Notes: generated from the sequence alone by a model not told the origin. A DNA stretch of 64,000 nucleotides from JBBATK01 sp044224515 (GCA_044224515.1 JBGAKH010000002.1:444394-508393), one strand, 5' to 3'. Numbered from the stretch's first letter, positions 15,367 through 25,284 are shown. Translations and numbers: made by a program.

Positions 15367-17865
15367 ATGCACCAACTAATAAGCCTACGAGACGCACTAG
15401 TGCGCCTGATTGCGTTGAGTGTACTGACCATCGGAATCCGGGCCGGGGCACCGGCTCTCGAACTGAGTTCCAACTACGGAACCGAGTTCTATTTCTCCAT
15501 GCTCCCGCTGGCTGAGATGGGGCAGGATCGCGTGATCCTCAACATTGTTGCTGCAGAAGATTGCTTGGTGAACATCGAATGCGTCGCAGCGGGTTATGCA
15601 AAGTCTGTCAGCATGAAAGCCGGATTTACACAAAACGTAGAGATTTCTCTCGAGAAAGCCTGTGCCTATACAGGGGCCGATAGTGCTAATCTCTATGGGG
15701 AGACGACTCTGCCACAGAGAGCTCTACACATACGCTCAAACAAGGTAGTGTCGATTCGTTGTCAATACCGAAGCGATGCGAATGGAGAGGGTTTCCTTGT
15801 GTTACCCACAAGTGTGTTAAGTACGCGCTATATCGTTCATAGCCTTCCTGATATGTCGTGGATGTACGGTTCCATTGGAATGAAACCCAGCTATTGTACT
15901 ATTACGGCGACGCGCAACAATACTGACGTTGTTGTGAAGCTCGGTGGGAATTCTCTTACGCAAACATGCGGCGGAATGACGGTAGGACAAACCAAAACTC
16001 TGCACATGGATGCGGGCGACGTCGTTGTGATCAGCACACGTGCCAATTCAATGGAAGGAGATATAAGCGGTACGACCATTAGCGCTACTCAAGCTGTGGC
16101 CGTTGTGTCAGGCAACATGTGTGCAAACATGCCATCAGTAACACCTCCTTGCAATTTTGTTGCAGAGATGGAGCTTCCTACAGCCTACTATGGATTGCAT
16201 TATGCGATACCTCGCAACACCATTCGAACAAATGGCATGTTCATGAAGATGAGCGCAGCCCAGGCGAACACGCATATCAACTACAACGGAACGTTTTGGC
16301 ATAGCCTACAAACCTCCGGTGGAACGGAAGGAAGGGGATGGATCTATCAGCGTGTGGATGGCTCCGGCAACAAGCTGGTCTCACTGAGTTCGGAAAAACC
16401 CATTGCCGTCATGACCTTTAACCCTTCACGAGGTGATGATTTAGTAGACTCATGGCCGTATGCGATGTCGGTGGTGCCTTTTGAGAATTTCTCCAAAGGC
16501 TATCAATTCAGCATTGAGAACGATACACTGAACGGATATACACGATGTTGTGTTGGGTTTGTGTACCCGGTGAATGCATCATCCGAAGTACCGGATGATC
16601 TTGAGTATTGTGTTGTCAAAAACGGAGTGTATTCCTGGCGATCGGTGGCAGCGGATTTCGGCAAAACTGTTTCGCAAAACGACCTCTACGCAGAGCTTGT
16701 CGATGGAAAACGCTACGCTTACAAAGAAGTACTGTTAACGAATGCCGGCGTCTACGCGTTCCGCTGTGGCAGCTCCTTTGGATGTTATCAGTATGGCGAT
16801 GCCCCGCATAGCTCTTACGGTCAACCTGTAGGAATGTCGGTACACACGACATCACCTGAACCTGACGTTGTAGCACCGCAACTCGTAGTGAGTCTGTCCG
16901 GACTACTTATCAAGGGCACAGTACATGACTTACCGGGCGACCCAATCATTCGCTCGAACTTACGTAGTGTATACCTTGATGCCGGTAGCACAAACTGCGC
17001 GCTAAGGAGTCCGGGCTTCTTCGACTTTGGAGTACAAGACGCAAGCGTAGAGATTGAAATACAAGATCCGGATCGTGACGCTCTAGCGCTGCTTGTGGCA
17101 GTCGATCGAGCGGGGAACATGAGTCGCGACACAATTCGTTACGCAGCAGGTACCGTGGTGCATCCAACGGTCATGCGAGTGGATTCCTCGACCATTTGTG
17201 CGGGAGGATCTGTGCAGCTCATCTTAAAACACGGTGTTGTAAAGAGCATCACCTGGTCGAACGGTGCTCAAACAGATACTGTACAACTCAGCTCGTTGAC
17301 CGCCGGTACGCATAGTTACTGGGCTTCAGTGAAAACCATTAACGATGTTGTGATGCAATCCGATACCGTTTCATTCATTGTGTGGCCGCTGCCTGCGACG
17401 CCAAGCATTCAGCAAAACATCAACCTGCTGAGTACGGCAAAGTTGAGTGGTGCTATGTATGACTGGTACTTTAATTCCAAACTCATCGCACATGGCATAC
17501 AATACGATACACTTAGCACCAAGGGAGCAGGACGATATAAAGTGCGAGTGACGGATCTCAAGAGCGGGTGCAGCTCTGAGTCGGCGGAATTCGTCGGTGG
17601 TGCAACCGCAGTGTCGGAGCAGACTGCTGCGTTCAACATCTACCCGGATGTGCTTCGTGACTGGTTAACGATCGAGTGTGTGGAGCAGGATGGACTTCGG
17701 TGTGCTGTGTACACATTACTTGGCCAAGAAGTCCTTCGAGCCGAGCATGCAGACCAAGCCACGGCGCTGCGTGTAGACCTTCGTTCATTACCGAACGGAC
17801 AATACCTGGTACGGTGTATGAGTACAAGGGGCGAGTACTATAAGAGTGTTTTAAAGATCGACTAG
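15367..17865 (+). CDS. IgGFc-binding-like surface protein with T9SS sorting domain (paralogue 1)
   Basis: 832 residues. The N-terminal signal peptide is RLIALSVLTIGIRAGAPA. The mature protein starts with SSNYGTEFYFSMLPLAEMGQ and runs through the hallmarks of the IgGFc-binding N-terminal family: LHIRSNKVVSIRCQYRSDAN, YIVHSLPDMSWMYGSIG, QTKTLHMDAGDVVVIST, MEGDISGTTISATQAVAVVS then GNMCANMPSVTPPCNFVAEM. A second part (~500-740) has Ig-like and PKD-like strands (STICAGGSVQLILKHGVV). The C-terminus (FNIYPDVLRDWLT to YYKSVLKID) is a T9SS-type domain. Two more copies lie at 31581-37007. The family name comes from a mucin-associated protein; in bacteria it marks large adhesin-like proteins of unknown ligand. 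Expected at the cell surface. Confidence 0.8.
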   Translation: MHQLISLRDALVRLIALSVLTIGIRAGAPALELSSNYGTEFYFSMLPLAEMGQDRVILNIVAAEDCLVNIECVAAGYAKSVSMKAGFTQNVEISLEKACAYTGADSANLYGETTLPQRALHIRSNKVVSIRCQYRSDANGEGFLVLPTSVLSTRYIVHSLPDMSWMYGSIGMKPSYCTITATRNNTDVVVKLGGNSLTQTCGGMTVGQTKTLHMDAGDVVVISTRANSMEGDISGTTISATQAVAVVSGNMCANMPSVTPPCNFVAEMELPTAYYGLHYAIPRNTIRTNGMFMKMSAAQANTHINYNGTFWHSLQTSGGTEGRGWIYQRVDGSGNKLVSLSSEKPIAVMTFNPSRGDDLVDSWPYAMSVVPFENFSKGYQFSIENDTLNGYTRCCVGFVYPVNASSEVPDDLEYCVVKNGVYSWRSVAADFGKTVSQNDLYAELVDGKRYAYKEVLLTNAGVYAFRCGSSFGCYQYGDAPHSSYGQPVGMSVHTTSPEPDVVAPQLVVSLSGLLIKGTVHDLPGDPIIRSNLRSVYLDAGSTNCALRSPGFFDFGVQDASVEIEIQDPDRDALALLVAVDRAGNMSRDTIRYAAGTVVHPTVMRVDSSTICAGGSVQLILKHGVVKSITWSNGAQTDTVQLSSLTAGTHSYWASVKTINDVVMQSDTVSFIVWPLPATPSIQQNINLLSTAKLSGAMYDWYFNSKLIAHGIQYDTLSTKGAGRYKVRVTDLKSGCSSESAEFVGGATAVSEQTAAFNIYPDVLRDWLTIECVEQDGLRCAVYTLLGQEVLRAEHADQATALRVDLRSLPNGQYLVRCMSTRGEYYKSVLKID

Positions 17866-17871
17866 AAAATG

Positions 17872-17900
17872 GCAGAGGAGTTGATTGGAGAGACCTCTGC
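17872..17900 (+). terminator. Possible weak terminator hairpin
   Basis: GCAGAGG (17872-17878) pairs with CCTCTGC (17894-17900) around a 15-base loop just after the stop; no clear T run follows. A second GC-rich inverted repeat, CATGGCC with GGCCATG (~17929-17957), lies beyond it on the way to the opposite-strand DUF4287 gene. Confidence 0.35.
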
Positions 17901-17988
17901 TTGATTCCGACAGATCTTTAGCGACGAGCATGGCCATGGGGTGTGCGCCCGGGCCATGTTCGTTCGGATAAGACTCTGAAATCAACGA

Positions 17989-18222
17989 TCACGATGATTT
18001 CGTTTTCTTGGAGTCCTGTACCCAACCATTTGATTTAAACACAGCCCAAATCGCCATGGAATGTCCGTGTCCCAACGCATAATTTTCCTTCAACCATCCC
18101 ACCAGCTCAGTCGCTTTCATATCGGGTCGTAAGAGACCTTCTTTCTTAAGGTGCTTCATGAAGTCCTCCGGAAGTTTTCCGGTCTTCGCATGAATGTTGT
18201 CTATGTAGGCTTGGAACGACAT
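17989..18222 (-). CDS. DUF4287 protein
   Basis: 77 residues from the ATG at 18222; an upstream TTG at 18249 would add nine residues but is less likely because the family starts with M-S-F-Q-A-Y. The match is clear: MSFQAYIDNIHAKTGKLPED, then EGLLRPDMKATELVGWLKEN, then YALGHGHSMAIWAVFK. DUF4287 proteins are small, helical and cytoplasmic, of unknown biochemical role, sometimes fused to DUF5655. The G-H-G-H-(A/S)-M motif is the most conserved part of the family and is intact. It is a single gene between convergent and divergent neighbours. The tail (QDSKKTKSS) is basic. Confidence 0.85.
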   Translation of the reverse strand: MSFQAYIDNIHAKTGKLPEDFMKHLKKEGLLRPDMKATELVGWLKENYALGHGHSMAIWAVFKSNGWVQDSKKTKSS

Positions 18223-18589
18223 AGAAGGAAGTTGAAGAGAGTTAAACAAGAGATGATGAGTTGACAGGTGACTGCTCTTGACGAAGCATGTTTAACACAG
18301 CAAGATAGTCAGTTCATAGGATTTGTGCTAAAGTCGCGGTTGATTCTCACGTCTATGCTGAGATTTCGTTTTGGTCGTCACTCCTACTTGCCTCAGCGCT
18401 CTACAAGTCACATCTGTATATCAGTAGAATCAAACTCACTTCGTTCCCGGCTCGCATTTTTCGGACGACAAGCATAGCGCTTCGATAACTCAAAGAAGCT
18501 GTACACTTGACTTTGCCAATTCTATTTTGTGTGTTCGCGCAAAATGCTGCGCTTAAACCGCCCGCGATCGTAGACCGGAACATCCGCCT

Positions 18590-18785
18590 CTCATGTCCCA
18601 CCAAATTCTCAGCAGAATGATCCGGTACTTTCGTGGCACACCGCGCCAACTTTGTCGCTTGAAGTCCTGCTTATTCTGATTGTTACTTTGCGGATCAGCA
18701 AGGACACCCTACGTGGAACTGATGAACCAACATCTGTGGAAATGATGGGTTATCGGATGCGGATTTTCCACTCATGCCACGAAAC
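18590..18785. repeat. Diverged direct repeat, left copy
   Basis: This stretch is collinear with 21308-21505 in direct orientation. Matching anchors in order: TCCCAC, CCGGTACTT (18622 and 21341), TACTTTGC (18684 and 21400), AGGACAC (18700 and 21418), GGATT-TCC (18761 and 21479) and ATGC-ACGAA (18774 and 21491). Spacings differ by only 0-3 bases, so the two are homologous but strongly decayed. It lies in a ~610-base gap (18223-18833) that shows no gene. Confidence 0.6.
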
Positions 18786-18833
18786 TAGCTCAGAGGGCGC
18801 ATTCTCCACTCGAATGCCGGAAGGGCCTTTATT

Positions 18834-20198
18834 TTATTTCGTTACAACAAATCTGAACAGCTTGGTACACACTGTACTCTGCAATTCAACTAGGTACTCG
18901 CCTGCCGGCAATGATGATGTATCTATTTGCACACCATCATTGGCGTTATTGACAACAGTGATATTGCTCAATACTTGACCGGTTATCGCATTACGAATCG
19001 TAATGGAAGGCGCACTTGCCGAAAGTGTTTTACTAACAATGGTTACTATTCCTGTACTGGGATTCGGAAATACATTGTCTGGTACCCCATCATAATAGCA
19101 GGTTACCCCTGTCGACGCGCCTCCGATTCTGTAACCATTTGCAATAGTATGCGCTACGATCGCAAAATGTTTGCACGAGTCATCACATACGTTAAACGTA
19201 CCTATGCTCGTGCGACCATAAGGTAAGAATGTAAGAGTATCAATAAACGTGCGATCTTTTAACGACCATGACTCTATCCAATAGTTGCCTACTCCATCCT
19301 TGTTCGCTACAATGTAATATTTGCCGTCGCGAGTGATTGAAGCATCAGTCGGCCCACAGCCAATTGACATGCAGTCGCCGTATGATATTGGAAGCGTATA
19401 TTGCTTTTCCATGGTCGTAGCATTTACAAATGCTACTCCGTCTCTTGTTGAATCTTGAGGATATGACAATAGATTGGCTTCGAAGCAAAAGGCGATATTT
19501 CTCTTTCCAAAGTAGTGAAGGGTATCGTCACTGTTTAAAGTGGTGTAAAACCAACCTTCCAGGTCTCTCGTATACATGTTTATCCACAATCGATTATTAT
19601 TATCATCTAAGGCTACCACCCATACGCGACTGCGAGGATACTTTGGATCTGATGACACAACATATTTTCGAGTTATCTTGCCCGTTCCATTATCCCATAT
19701 GAATACAGAGTCGTAACGATAGTCTCTATCATTTCCAAAGTAGGGCTCTTTGCGACCAACGAGGTACTTTCCACTGGATGATAGTGTGTAATAACGATGA
19801 TACTCCTGGTTTGGAATGCCATCAACTTCATACGCCAAAACGTTCGAGTACGTATCGACGTCACTTTGTACGAAGCAAGTGTCTGTGTGATACAGTATTC
19901 GATTGCTGTTCGGCATAAACAGAAGTTTATACGTTTTCGTTGACTTAATATTCCTAATCTCCGTGCCTGTATTAGAGTTCAGCAACTTGTATGTTCCGCG
20001 CCATTTATCTAACGGATAGTCACGCGCACTAACTGCAAGTATACCTCCATCATTCGAGTATGAGGGCCATTCCATTTCATTTAGGCCCGACTTAGACCAA
20101 AGCAAGGTTTGATCTCCTGCGTTTGCCGTCTCTAAAACACCTAGTACAAATAGGAAGCCTATTAAAGTCAGCAAGCCATGAATAGCGTACTCTTTCAT
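18834..20198 (-). CDS. Secreted beta-propeller-like protein with T9SS sorting domain
   Basis: 454 residues from the ATG at 20198, chosen because it places a signal peptide at the start (MKEYAIHGLLTLIGFLFVLG then VLETANA). The body has repeated propeller-like segments: WPSYSNDGGILAVSARDYP, YYTLSSSGKYLVGRKEPYFG, DSVFIWDNGTGKITRKYVVS, ASITRDGKYYIVANKDGVG. No catalytic motif is visible. The C-terminus (NVFPNPSTGIVTIV to FRFVVTK) is a T9SS-type domain. The gene is clearly more A/T-rich than most of the window and lies, with the DMP19-like gene, between two diverged direct repeats, which hints at acquisition as a unit. Confidence 0.75.
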   Translation of the reverse strand: MKEYAIHGLLTLIGFLFVLGVLETANAGDQTLLWSKSGLNEMEWPSYSNDGGILAVSARDYPLDKWRGTYKLLNSNTGTEIRNIKSTKTYKLLFMPNSNRILYHTDTCFVQSDVDTYSNVLAYEVDGIPNQEYHRYYTLSSSGKYLVGRKEPYFGNDRDYRYDSVFIWDNGTGKITRKYVVSSDPKYPRSRVWVVALDDNNNRLWINMYTRDLEGWFYTTLNSDDTLHYFGKRNIAFCFEANLLSYPQDSTRDGVAFVNATTMEKQYTLPISYGDCMSIGCGPTDASITRDGKYYIVANKDGVGNYWIESWSLKDRTFIDTLTFLPYGRTSIGTFNVCDDSCKHFAIVAHTIANGYRIGGASTGVTCYYDGVPDNVFPNPSTGIVTIVSKTLSASAPSITIRNAITGQVLSNITVVNNANDGVQIDTSSLPAGEYLVELQSTVCTKLFRFVVTK

Positions 20199-20533
20199 AA
20201 AGGCAATGATGCATGATTCTATATGTGGCAACTTAAGGAGATCTTCCGGCAATCGAGTGGTAAATGCGCCTACTGAGTTAGATTCGTGGCATCAGAAACA
20301 AAGAACTTTAACGACAGGTAATAGGGGTAGAAGATGCACGCGCTAACAATTCCAACGCACCTACGCCGGGCGAAAATATCTGTTTTCAGATTGAAATCGC
20401 ATATTTGGGATGAACGCAAGTGCGTCGCTCGGTCTGATGTTTTCAACAAGAATCCGATAGACTTTCGAAGAGAATTACGACTTAGTAGTTTAAACTACCT
20501 CCACTAAATCAAGTCAAGACCACATCTTCAAAT
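20199..20533. other. Divergent intergenic region
   Basis: 335 bases between the T9SS propeller gene (minus) and the DMP19-like gene (plus). It must contain both promoters, but I see no clear TTG/TAnnTTTG pair and no repeat. Confidence 0.4.
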
Positions 20534-21004
20534 ATGACTAGACATCCCTCTCTATCAGAACTTTTGCAACGGCAGGACGCTGTTACAGCTATTACTGCAA
20601 TTGACGATTTCATTTGTGGCTCATGCACCAGCGATGATGATGTGAGTATGCTGACTGTCCCACAACTTTACTTTATGTTGAACCAAGAGTTCGAACGCCA
20701 AGTTAACAATGGCGGCTTTGAACAGTTCTTTTCTAATTGGAGTGGTGATCACTCTTATCTGACTGTTGACTCCCTGCGAGCTATCGGGGCAAATGCAACT
20801 GCAGACCTTCTGCGAAAGGCAATCGATCAGTTTCCCAATGCGTCGGTTCCTACCGACCACATCGAACGTAATCTGGCTATAGAGAGTATTCGCGAGATCG
20901 CTGAACCTTTATGGGTCCTACTTGACAAGCAGTTTTTCGAGTATCGTGATAATCTGGATGAGTTAAACCTCAACTTCGTTAAGAATAACATAGATTATTT
21001 TTGA
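20534..21004 (+). CDS. DMP19-like (DUF4375) protein, possible DNA mimic
   Basis: 156 residues, cytoplasmic. It matches the DMP19/DUF4375 family: MLTVPQLYFMLNQEFERQVN, then NGGFEQFFSNWSGDHSYLTV, DSLRAIGANATADLLRKAID and QFPNASVPTD. The N-G-G-F-x-Q-(F/Y)-(F/Y) motif is the family hallmark. Neisseria DMP19 is an acidic DNA mimic that binds a repressor; most other members are uncharacterised, and some are thought to be immunity-type proteins. Acidic residues are plentiful here (FICGSCTSDDDVS, DNLDELN), which is compatible with mimicry but not proof. It is the only gene on its strand between the two diverged repeats. Confidence 0.8.
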   Translation: MTRHPSLSELLQRQDAVTAITAIDDFICGSCTSDDDVSMLTVPQLYFMLNQEFERQVNNGGFEQFFSNWSGDHSYLTVDSLRAIGANATADLLRKAIDQFPNASVPTDHIERNLAIESIREIAEPLWVLLDKQFFEYRDNLDELNLNFVKNNIDYF

Positions 21005-21740
21005 GCGGTTGGTCATTGCGAGAGCATTAAAAAGAAAATTGAAGTGGTGTAGTGGCACTACCGACATCGAAGTATCCATCCTTGAAGATTCGAACCTTCC
21101 GGCTTTCGAGTAGAAAAGCGCAATCAGAGCTAGTCTTGTAGCATGAGAGAAATAGAATTCTTGCGACAGTAGCTCGGCGTTCAATAGCTGTAGCTTAGAG
21201 GATGTTGATGTCATTATTCTGGCAGATCCGGTAACTGTATATATGATATACGATTCAACATGCGCTGTCTTCTGCCCATTTTTGCATTGCTACGTTGTAA
21301 AACCACCCCTCCTATCCCACGCAACCCGCCGAACAATGAACCGGTACTTGTGTGACAGAGCTACAAAATTCTGACTCGTAAAGTCCAAAAAGCTGGAAGG
21401 TACTTTGCAAATCAACCAGGACACTCAACCCTAACACGATGGACCATCCTTTGTTGTAGCAGGTTGGTCATGAGGCGTGGATTATCCGATATGCAACGAA
21501 GTTTGAAGCCGCGCCTATATGATGTTGTAACATCATCTATTCTTCGGGTTGCAGAGACCCGAAACTGGATAAGGTGTCATTCAGCCAAGTTTTCATGTTC
21601 TAAAACCCAACGAGTGATAGCCGAGAGCGCGTGTCGTAAGAATACAGTAAAATCAGTCTGAAGCCCATCCTTTGCAGGCTGTATATTTGTCAGATCTCTT
21701 GGGGAAACTCGTCGAACGCCGATTTGTAGAGGAAATCATC
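21005..21740. other. Long non-coding stretch
   Basis: 736 bases with no convincing gene. It includes the right copy of the diverged direct repeat (21308-21505). A GAAGATTCGAACCTTCC segment near 21082 looks superficially like a tRNA T-arm but does not pair as one. Confidence 0.5.
21308..21505. repeat. Diverged direct repeat, right copy
   Basis: Collinear with 18590-18785; the anchors are given in that entry. Together the copies flank 18834-21004, which contains the T9SS propeller gene and the DMP19-like gene. No inverted ends or transposase accompany them. Confidence 0.6.
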
Positions 21741-22877
21741 ATGAAGTTGTTGTTGCGTACGCTCTATGCGCTTGTGCTTGTGTGTTCTCTAACCATCGTA
21801 GATGCGCAAAAGCGCGATTCCGCGAAGTGTTATGAGTGTGCTTTGCCAAAAGGACCAAAAACCGATTTGAGTTCGAGTGCGGACATCACCTTTCATAAAG
21901 GCGAGGCACTCAATCACGTTACATCCGTGAAGCGCATCCTCGTCAAGCGCTATGACCAAAACGTGCAGGCTTTGTCTGTGCGATACATGCGCGACAACGT
22001 GTGTCGCGATACCACTCTCTTCTTTGGCGACGTAAAAGCTATCGTCATTCAAGGCTTGGGCATGGGAGGAGCAACAGTATCTACTCCTATTTTTCCCGCT
22101 CGAGAATACTTCCTAGATCAACGTGTGGAGCTGCCTCCGGCAAACTTCTTTGAACTCACTCCCATGATTGGCTATGCCGGAGCTCAGGACGAAGCGATGC
22201 GCAATACGGGTTTTGATAATATTTATTATGGACTCGAGGCGCTCGTTGCTCCTTTTGGACGTATGCTTGGCAATCAATTTTCCTTGGGCATAGGTGGAGG
22301 ATTGTTTCAAGAAAATAGTCGCACGCGCATCCCGCTGTTTGGACAGCTACGCTACACCTTTGTCGGTGCGCCTCGCGTGGAACAAGTGGGAAAGATGCTT
22401 CCCGGACCCTGTACTTTCCGACAACGTGATCTCAATAAAATCACAGAGTCCTATCAACCCTTCGACCCACACCTGACAGACTCCTTGAGTGCCGCCGGTT
22501 ACGTGGAAGTGCAAACAAGCGAACAGCGCGATTCGGTGGTGTATTACATTCGGCATCGCGCTGAAGTGCGAGATGATTTTCGTCCCTTTCTCTTTGTTGA
22601 AGCGGGACCCATCTTTAACAGCAACTTCGACGGCGCCGGTAAGGACCCATCGATCAATCCGGAAGACTACTCTCAATACCTATTAGGTGCTGGCATTGGA
22701 CTTCCGCTGTGGAATGTGGTAGTGTTGGAGCTTCAATATCGCTATATGCGCCTGAACCTGCGCACGCCATGCCCAACATGTCCGCCAACAACGAACGATC
22801 CGGATCACTATTACTTCCTCAATACAAACTCTGCCCATAGCATTCTGCTGAAGGCGGGTTATCGGTTAGAATGGTAG
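21741..22877 (+). CDS. Outer-membrane beta-barrel protein
   Basis: 378 residues from the ATG at 21741, which has AGAGGAAA upstream and a signal peptide (MKLLLRTLYALVLVCSLTIV then DAQ). The N-terminal mature part (KCYECALPKGPKTDLSS) holds a C-x-x-C pair. From ~150 on, alternating strands typical of a barrel appear: FFELTPMIGYAGAQDEAMRN, FSLGIGGGLFQENSRTRIPL, FRPFLFVEAGPIFNSNFDGA, YLLGAGIGLPLWNVVVLELQ, ending HSILLKAGYRLEW with the aromatic end usual for BAM-inserted proteins. It leads a three-gene unit with a lipoprotein (65 bases on) and a PD40/OmpA-like protein. Unrecognised family; an envelope-complex role is inferred. Confidence 0.7.
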   Translation: MKLLLRTLYALVLVCSLTIVDAQKRDSAKCYECALPKGPKTDLSSSADITFHKGEALNHVTSVKRILVKRYDQNVQALSVRYMRDNVCRDTTLFFGDVKAIVIQGLGMGGATVSTPIFPAREYFLDQRVELPPANFFELTPMIGYAGAQDEAMRNTGFDNIYYGLEALVAPFGRMLGNQFSLGIGGGLFQENSRTRIPLFGQLRYTFVGAPRVEQVGKMLPGPCTFRQRDLNKITESYQPFDPHLTDSLSAAGYVEVQTSEQRDSVVYYIRHRAEVRDDFRPFLFVEAGPIFNSNFDGAGKDPSINPEDYSQYLLGAGIGLPLWNVVVLELQYRYMRLNLRTPCPTCPPTTNDPDHYYFLNTNSAHSILLKAGYRLEW

Positions 22878-22941
22878 GATTCCCTCGCCAGCGCCCTTGT
22901 TTTCAGTTAAGGTAGTACGAGAACTATACGATGTGAAGCAC

Positions 22942-25098
22942 ATGAATACTCAGCATACTCTGCGAAACTCCGGACGTCTTTCAACCATCATACAACGCGC
23001 AGTCCTCGTGATGGCGTGGAGTATCATGTCGCTCAGTTGCCAGCACATCACTGAGCCGACCGATTTGTTGGTAGGCGAAGGTTTTCGAGTGCGCGTTGCA
23101 CTGCAAAATCAGGCCGGTGATGCTTTGAGCTCTGCACAGCTTGAGTGGCGTATTCTTAGTAGAGCCCCGGGATCTACCGTTGATTCTGTTGTAGGTGACT
23201 GGCGATCATTTAGTCCGGTTGGAGCCGGTGAGTTTGAGTCGATCATCCCCATTGTATTGTCTGACCGAGATCAGCGTGTCGTTATTAAGACCAGGTATAC
23301 GGGAGCAGATCTTGCGCAATACTCAGCATCACTACCCTACAATGGTCGTACGGAACGTTACGACACGGTGAAAGTTTGTGGCGATGCGCGCATCACAATT
23401 GAACTCACAAAACAGCTTCCGCCTATTTGCTGTGGCACAGGAGCCACAGAGAATTTACGCTTAAGTGTTACTGTTCCAACCTTCCCAAACGACAGTGCAG
23501 CGAGCTCTGCTATGACGATTGACAATGCTTGTACTGAGGCAAGCATGACCTTCAGCCTGAGTTCGGTCGTTCCTGCAGACCCAAATCTTCGGATAATGCT
23601 TCGACGATTGCCGTCGCGCATAGTTCAGAATCTTCCGCAGACGGTAACGCGGGGCGAACTCTTTCAAATTGTTGCGTACTACATCACACCACTTAACGGA
23701 ACGCCTGCACCGGGAATTCAGCAGTATAGCGTAAGCGTTCAAGGCAGTTCGAGTTCCAATGCAAACTGCTTTAGCATTCAACTCAACATTAGTCGCGAGC
23801 TCGTGGTAAACACCTCCTGCGATTGTCCGTTGGTGCGAGATACAACCTTGTTTGTTCCGGCCGACAGTACGCAGACGGTGCCTTTGTGTCTGAATAGCTC
23901 AGCACGCTACGACACACTACAAATCCCGCCGGCCTATCAACTCTTCAACGGCGCAGACTCAGCGTGTACCATTCAGATCAGTTTGGATCAACAGAACATC
24001 GATCCTGACGTTAGTGTGATCAGTTTCAACGGAAGCTCTAGCTATACTAGAGTACTGCTACCACCAAAAACACGTTTGTCGCAGGGTCCTGTGTTTGCCG
24101 CCCAAGCAACACGAGTAGGCTCTATTAATGCCAGCTTACGGTATCGCGTTCAGGTTGTCGACAGTAAAGGAAACACCAAGGACTGTGGCTTCATGAGTTA
24201 CGTCTATCACGGCTTCGGAGAGGGCTCACGCTGTTTAATCGATAGCTCGAAGTCCACAATCTTCAAACTTGTTGGTGGCAACTATGTGCTCGACACCTTA
24301 CAAGAGTGCGTGAGTAACATCGTTGTCTGTGGTTCAGGAACTGCGCAGGTCAATAATCCTCGCACCTTGGTCATACGCAATGCAGGACGTTGTCCGCTGA
24401 CGATCACCGATCCAACGATATCAAATTCCAAGTTTGCGACGAGCTCCAATTCCGGCGTGATACTGCCCAACGACACCCAATCGTTTACGATCTCTTTTAC
24501 ACCGAGGCGCTCAGACTTGTGGCCGAATCAACGTGGCTCAGCAGCGGTTCCGTACCACAACGCAGTCATGACATTAGGTTGCAATCTTGGTACCATGAAC
24601 CTAGTTGGCAAGGCTGACTCTTGTCCTCAAAGCGTGAGCCTCAACCTTCGTCAATACGGTTTGAATGGCAGCTACTACGAAGGTATTGTCATTCAACCTG
24701 CACGAGCTGAGAAGTCGGGCGATGCGCGTAAGCTTGGCAACGGTGCCGAGATATTTGCGAACCTCGTGAACGCCACCGGTGGTACTCTCGATGGAGGCAC
24801 CTACGTGAAAACAGGGAACTCGATTGTAACATTTCAGCGAGTTGCATCAGGTGTCAGCATCACCGGGAAGATCTGCGATTCCTATCCTCCGGGGACCTTT
24901 AATGTATTAAACGCCGGGGGCGGATGGCAGAAGACCATCAACTTCAGCAACAAGGATGTTATTGCCTTCCGCAAAGACTCTGATGAAAACGGTTCGGGTT
25001 GCTACCTCTATGGCATCATTTGGATTCAACAAATTGATTCCGACGGAGCCAATCCGGGTGCCTTTATCGTCACGATGGACTTTTGTTATCCGATGTAA
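22942..25098 (+). CDS. Large lipoprotein with ASH-like repeats
   Basis: 718 residues from the ATG at 22942. The signal peptide ends in lipobox MSLSC. The mature protein starts QHITEPTDLLVGEGFRVRVA and is all-beta. It carries several Cys-rich stretches (LPPICCGTG, NTSCDCPLVRDT), and a choice-of-anchor-D/ASH-like module near 470-560: 'PRTLVIRNAGRCPLTITDPT' then 'NDTQSFTISFTPRRSD'. The C-terminal ~150 residues (SYYEGIVIQPARAEKSGDAR onward) are unrecognised. No T9SS-type domain is visible, so it is probably anchored by lipid to the outer membrane. It lies 65 bases after the barrel gene and 186 before the PD40/OmpA-like gene. Confidence 0.7.
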   Translation: MNTQHTLRNSGRLSTIIQRAVLVMAWSIMSLSCQHITEPTDLLVGEGFRVRVALQNQAGDALSSAQLEWRILSRAPGSTVDSVVGDWRSFSPVGAGEFESIIPIVLSDRDQRVVIKTRYTGADLAQYSASLPYNGRTERYDTVKVCGDARITIELTKQLPPICCGTGATENLRLSVTVPTFPNDSAASSAMTIDNACTEASMTFSLSSVVPADPNLRIMLRRLPSRIVQNLPQTVTRGELFQIVAYYITPLNGTPAPGIQQYSVSVQGSSSSNANCFSIQLNISRELVVNTSCDCPLVRDTTLFVPADSTQTVPLCLNSSARYDTLQIPPAYQLFNGADSACTIQISLDQQNIDPDVSVISFNGSSSYTRVLLPPKTRLSQGPVFAAQATRVGSINASLRYRVQVVDSKGNTKDCGFMSYVYHGFGEGSRCLIDSSKSTIFKLVGGNYVLDTLQECVSNIVVCGSGTAQVNNPRTLVIRNAGRCPLTITDPTISNSKFATSSNSGVILPNDTQSFTISFTPRRSDLWPNQRGSAAVPYHNAVMTLGCNLGTMNLVGKADSCPQSVSLNLRQYGLNGSYYEGIVIQPARAEKSGDARKLGNGAEIFANLVNATGGTLDGGTYVKTGNSIVTFQRVASGVSITGKICDSYPPGTFNVLNAGGGWQKTINFSNKDVIAFRKDSDENGSGCYLYGIIWIQQIDSDGANPGAFIVTMDFCYPM

Positions 25099-25284
25099 GC
25101 TTGAAGTCTGTGCGTGTATAGAACACATAGACCTGCGGCTGCGAAGCAGACGCATACAGAAAAATTATCTCTGCCTAGAGTGCAAAGCATGGCCGAGTGC
25201 ACAGTTCAGGTGGATCGATCTCTGCGGACCGTGCATTGAGTCTGTTACACTTTCTTCTCTTGTACACTGAGTTTTGGGGAATCT

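Noticed and set aside
18268..18649. Two opposite frames between the DUF4287 and T9SS genes
   Set aside because: No start signal or domain; the region holds the diverged repeat instead.
21075..21110. TTCGAA segment resembling a tRNA T-arm (minus strand)
   Set aside because: The flanking bases do not pair as a five-base T stem, and no acceptor, D or anticodon arm is found around it.
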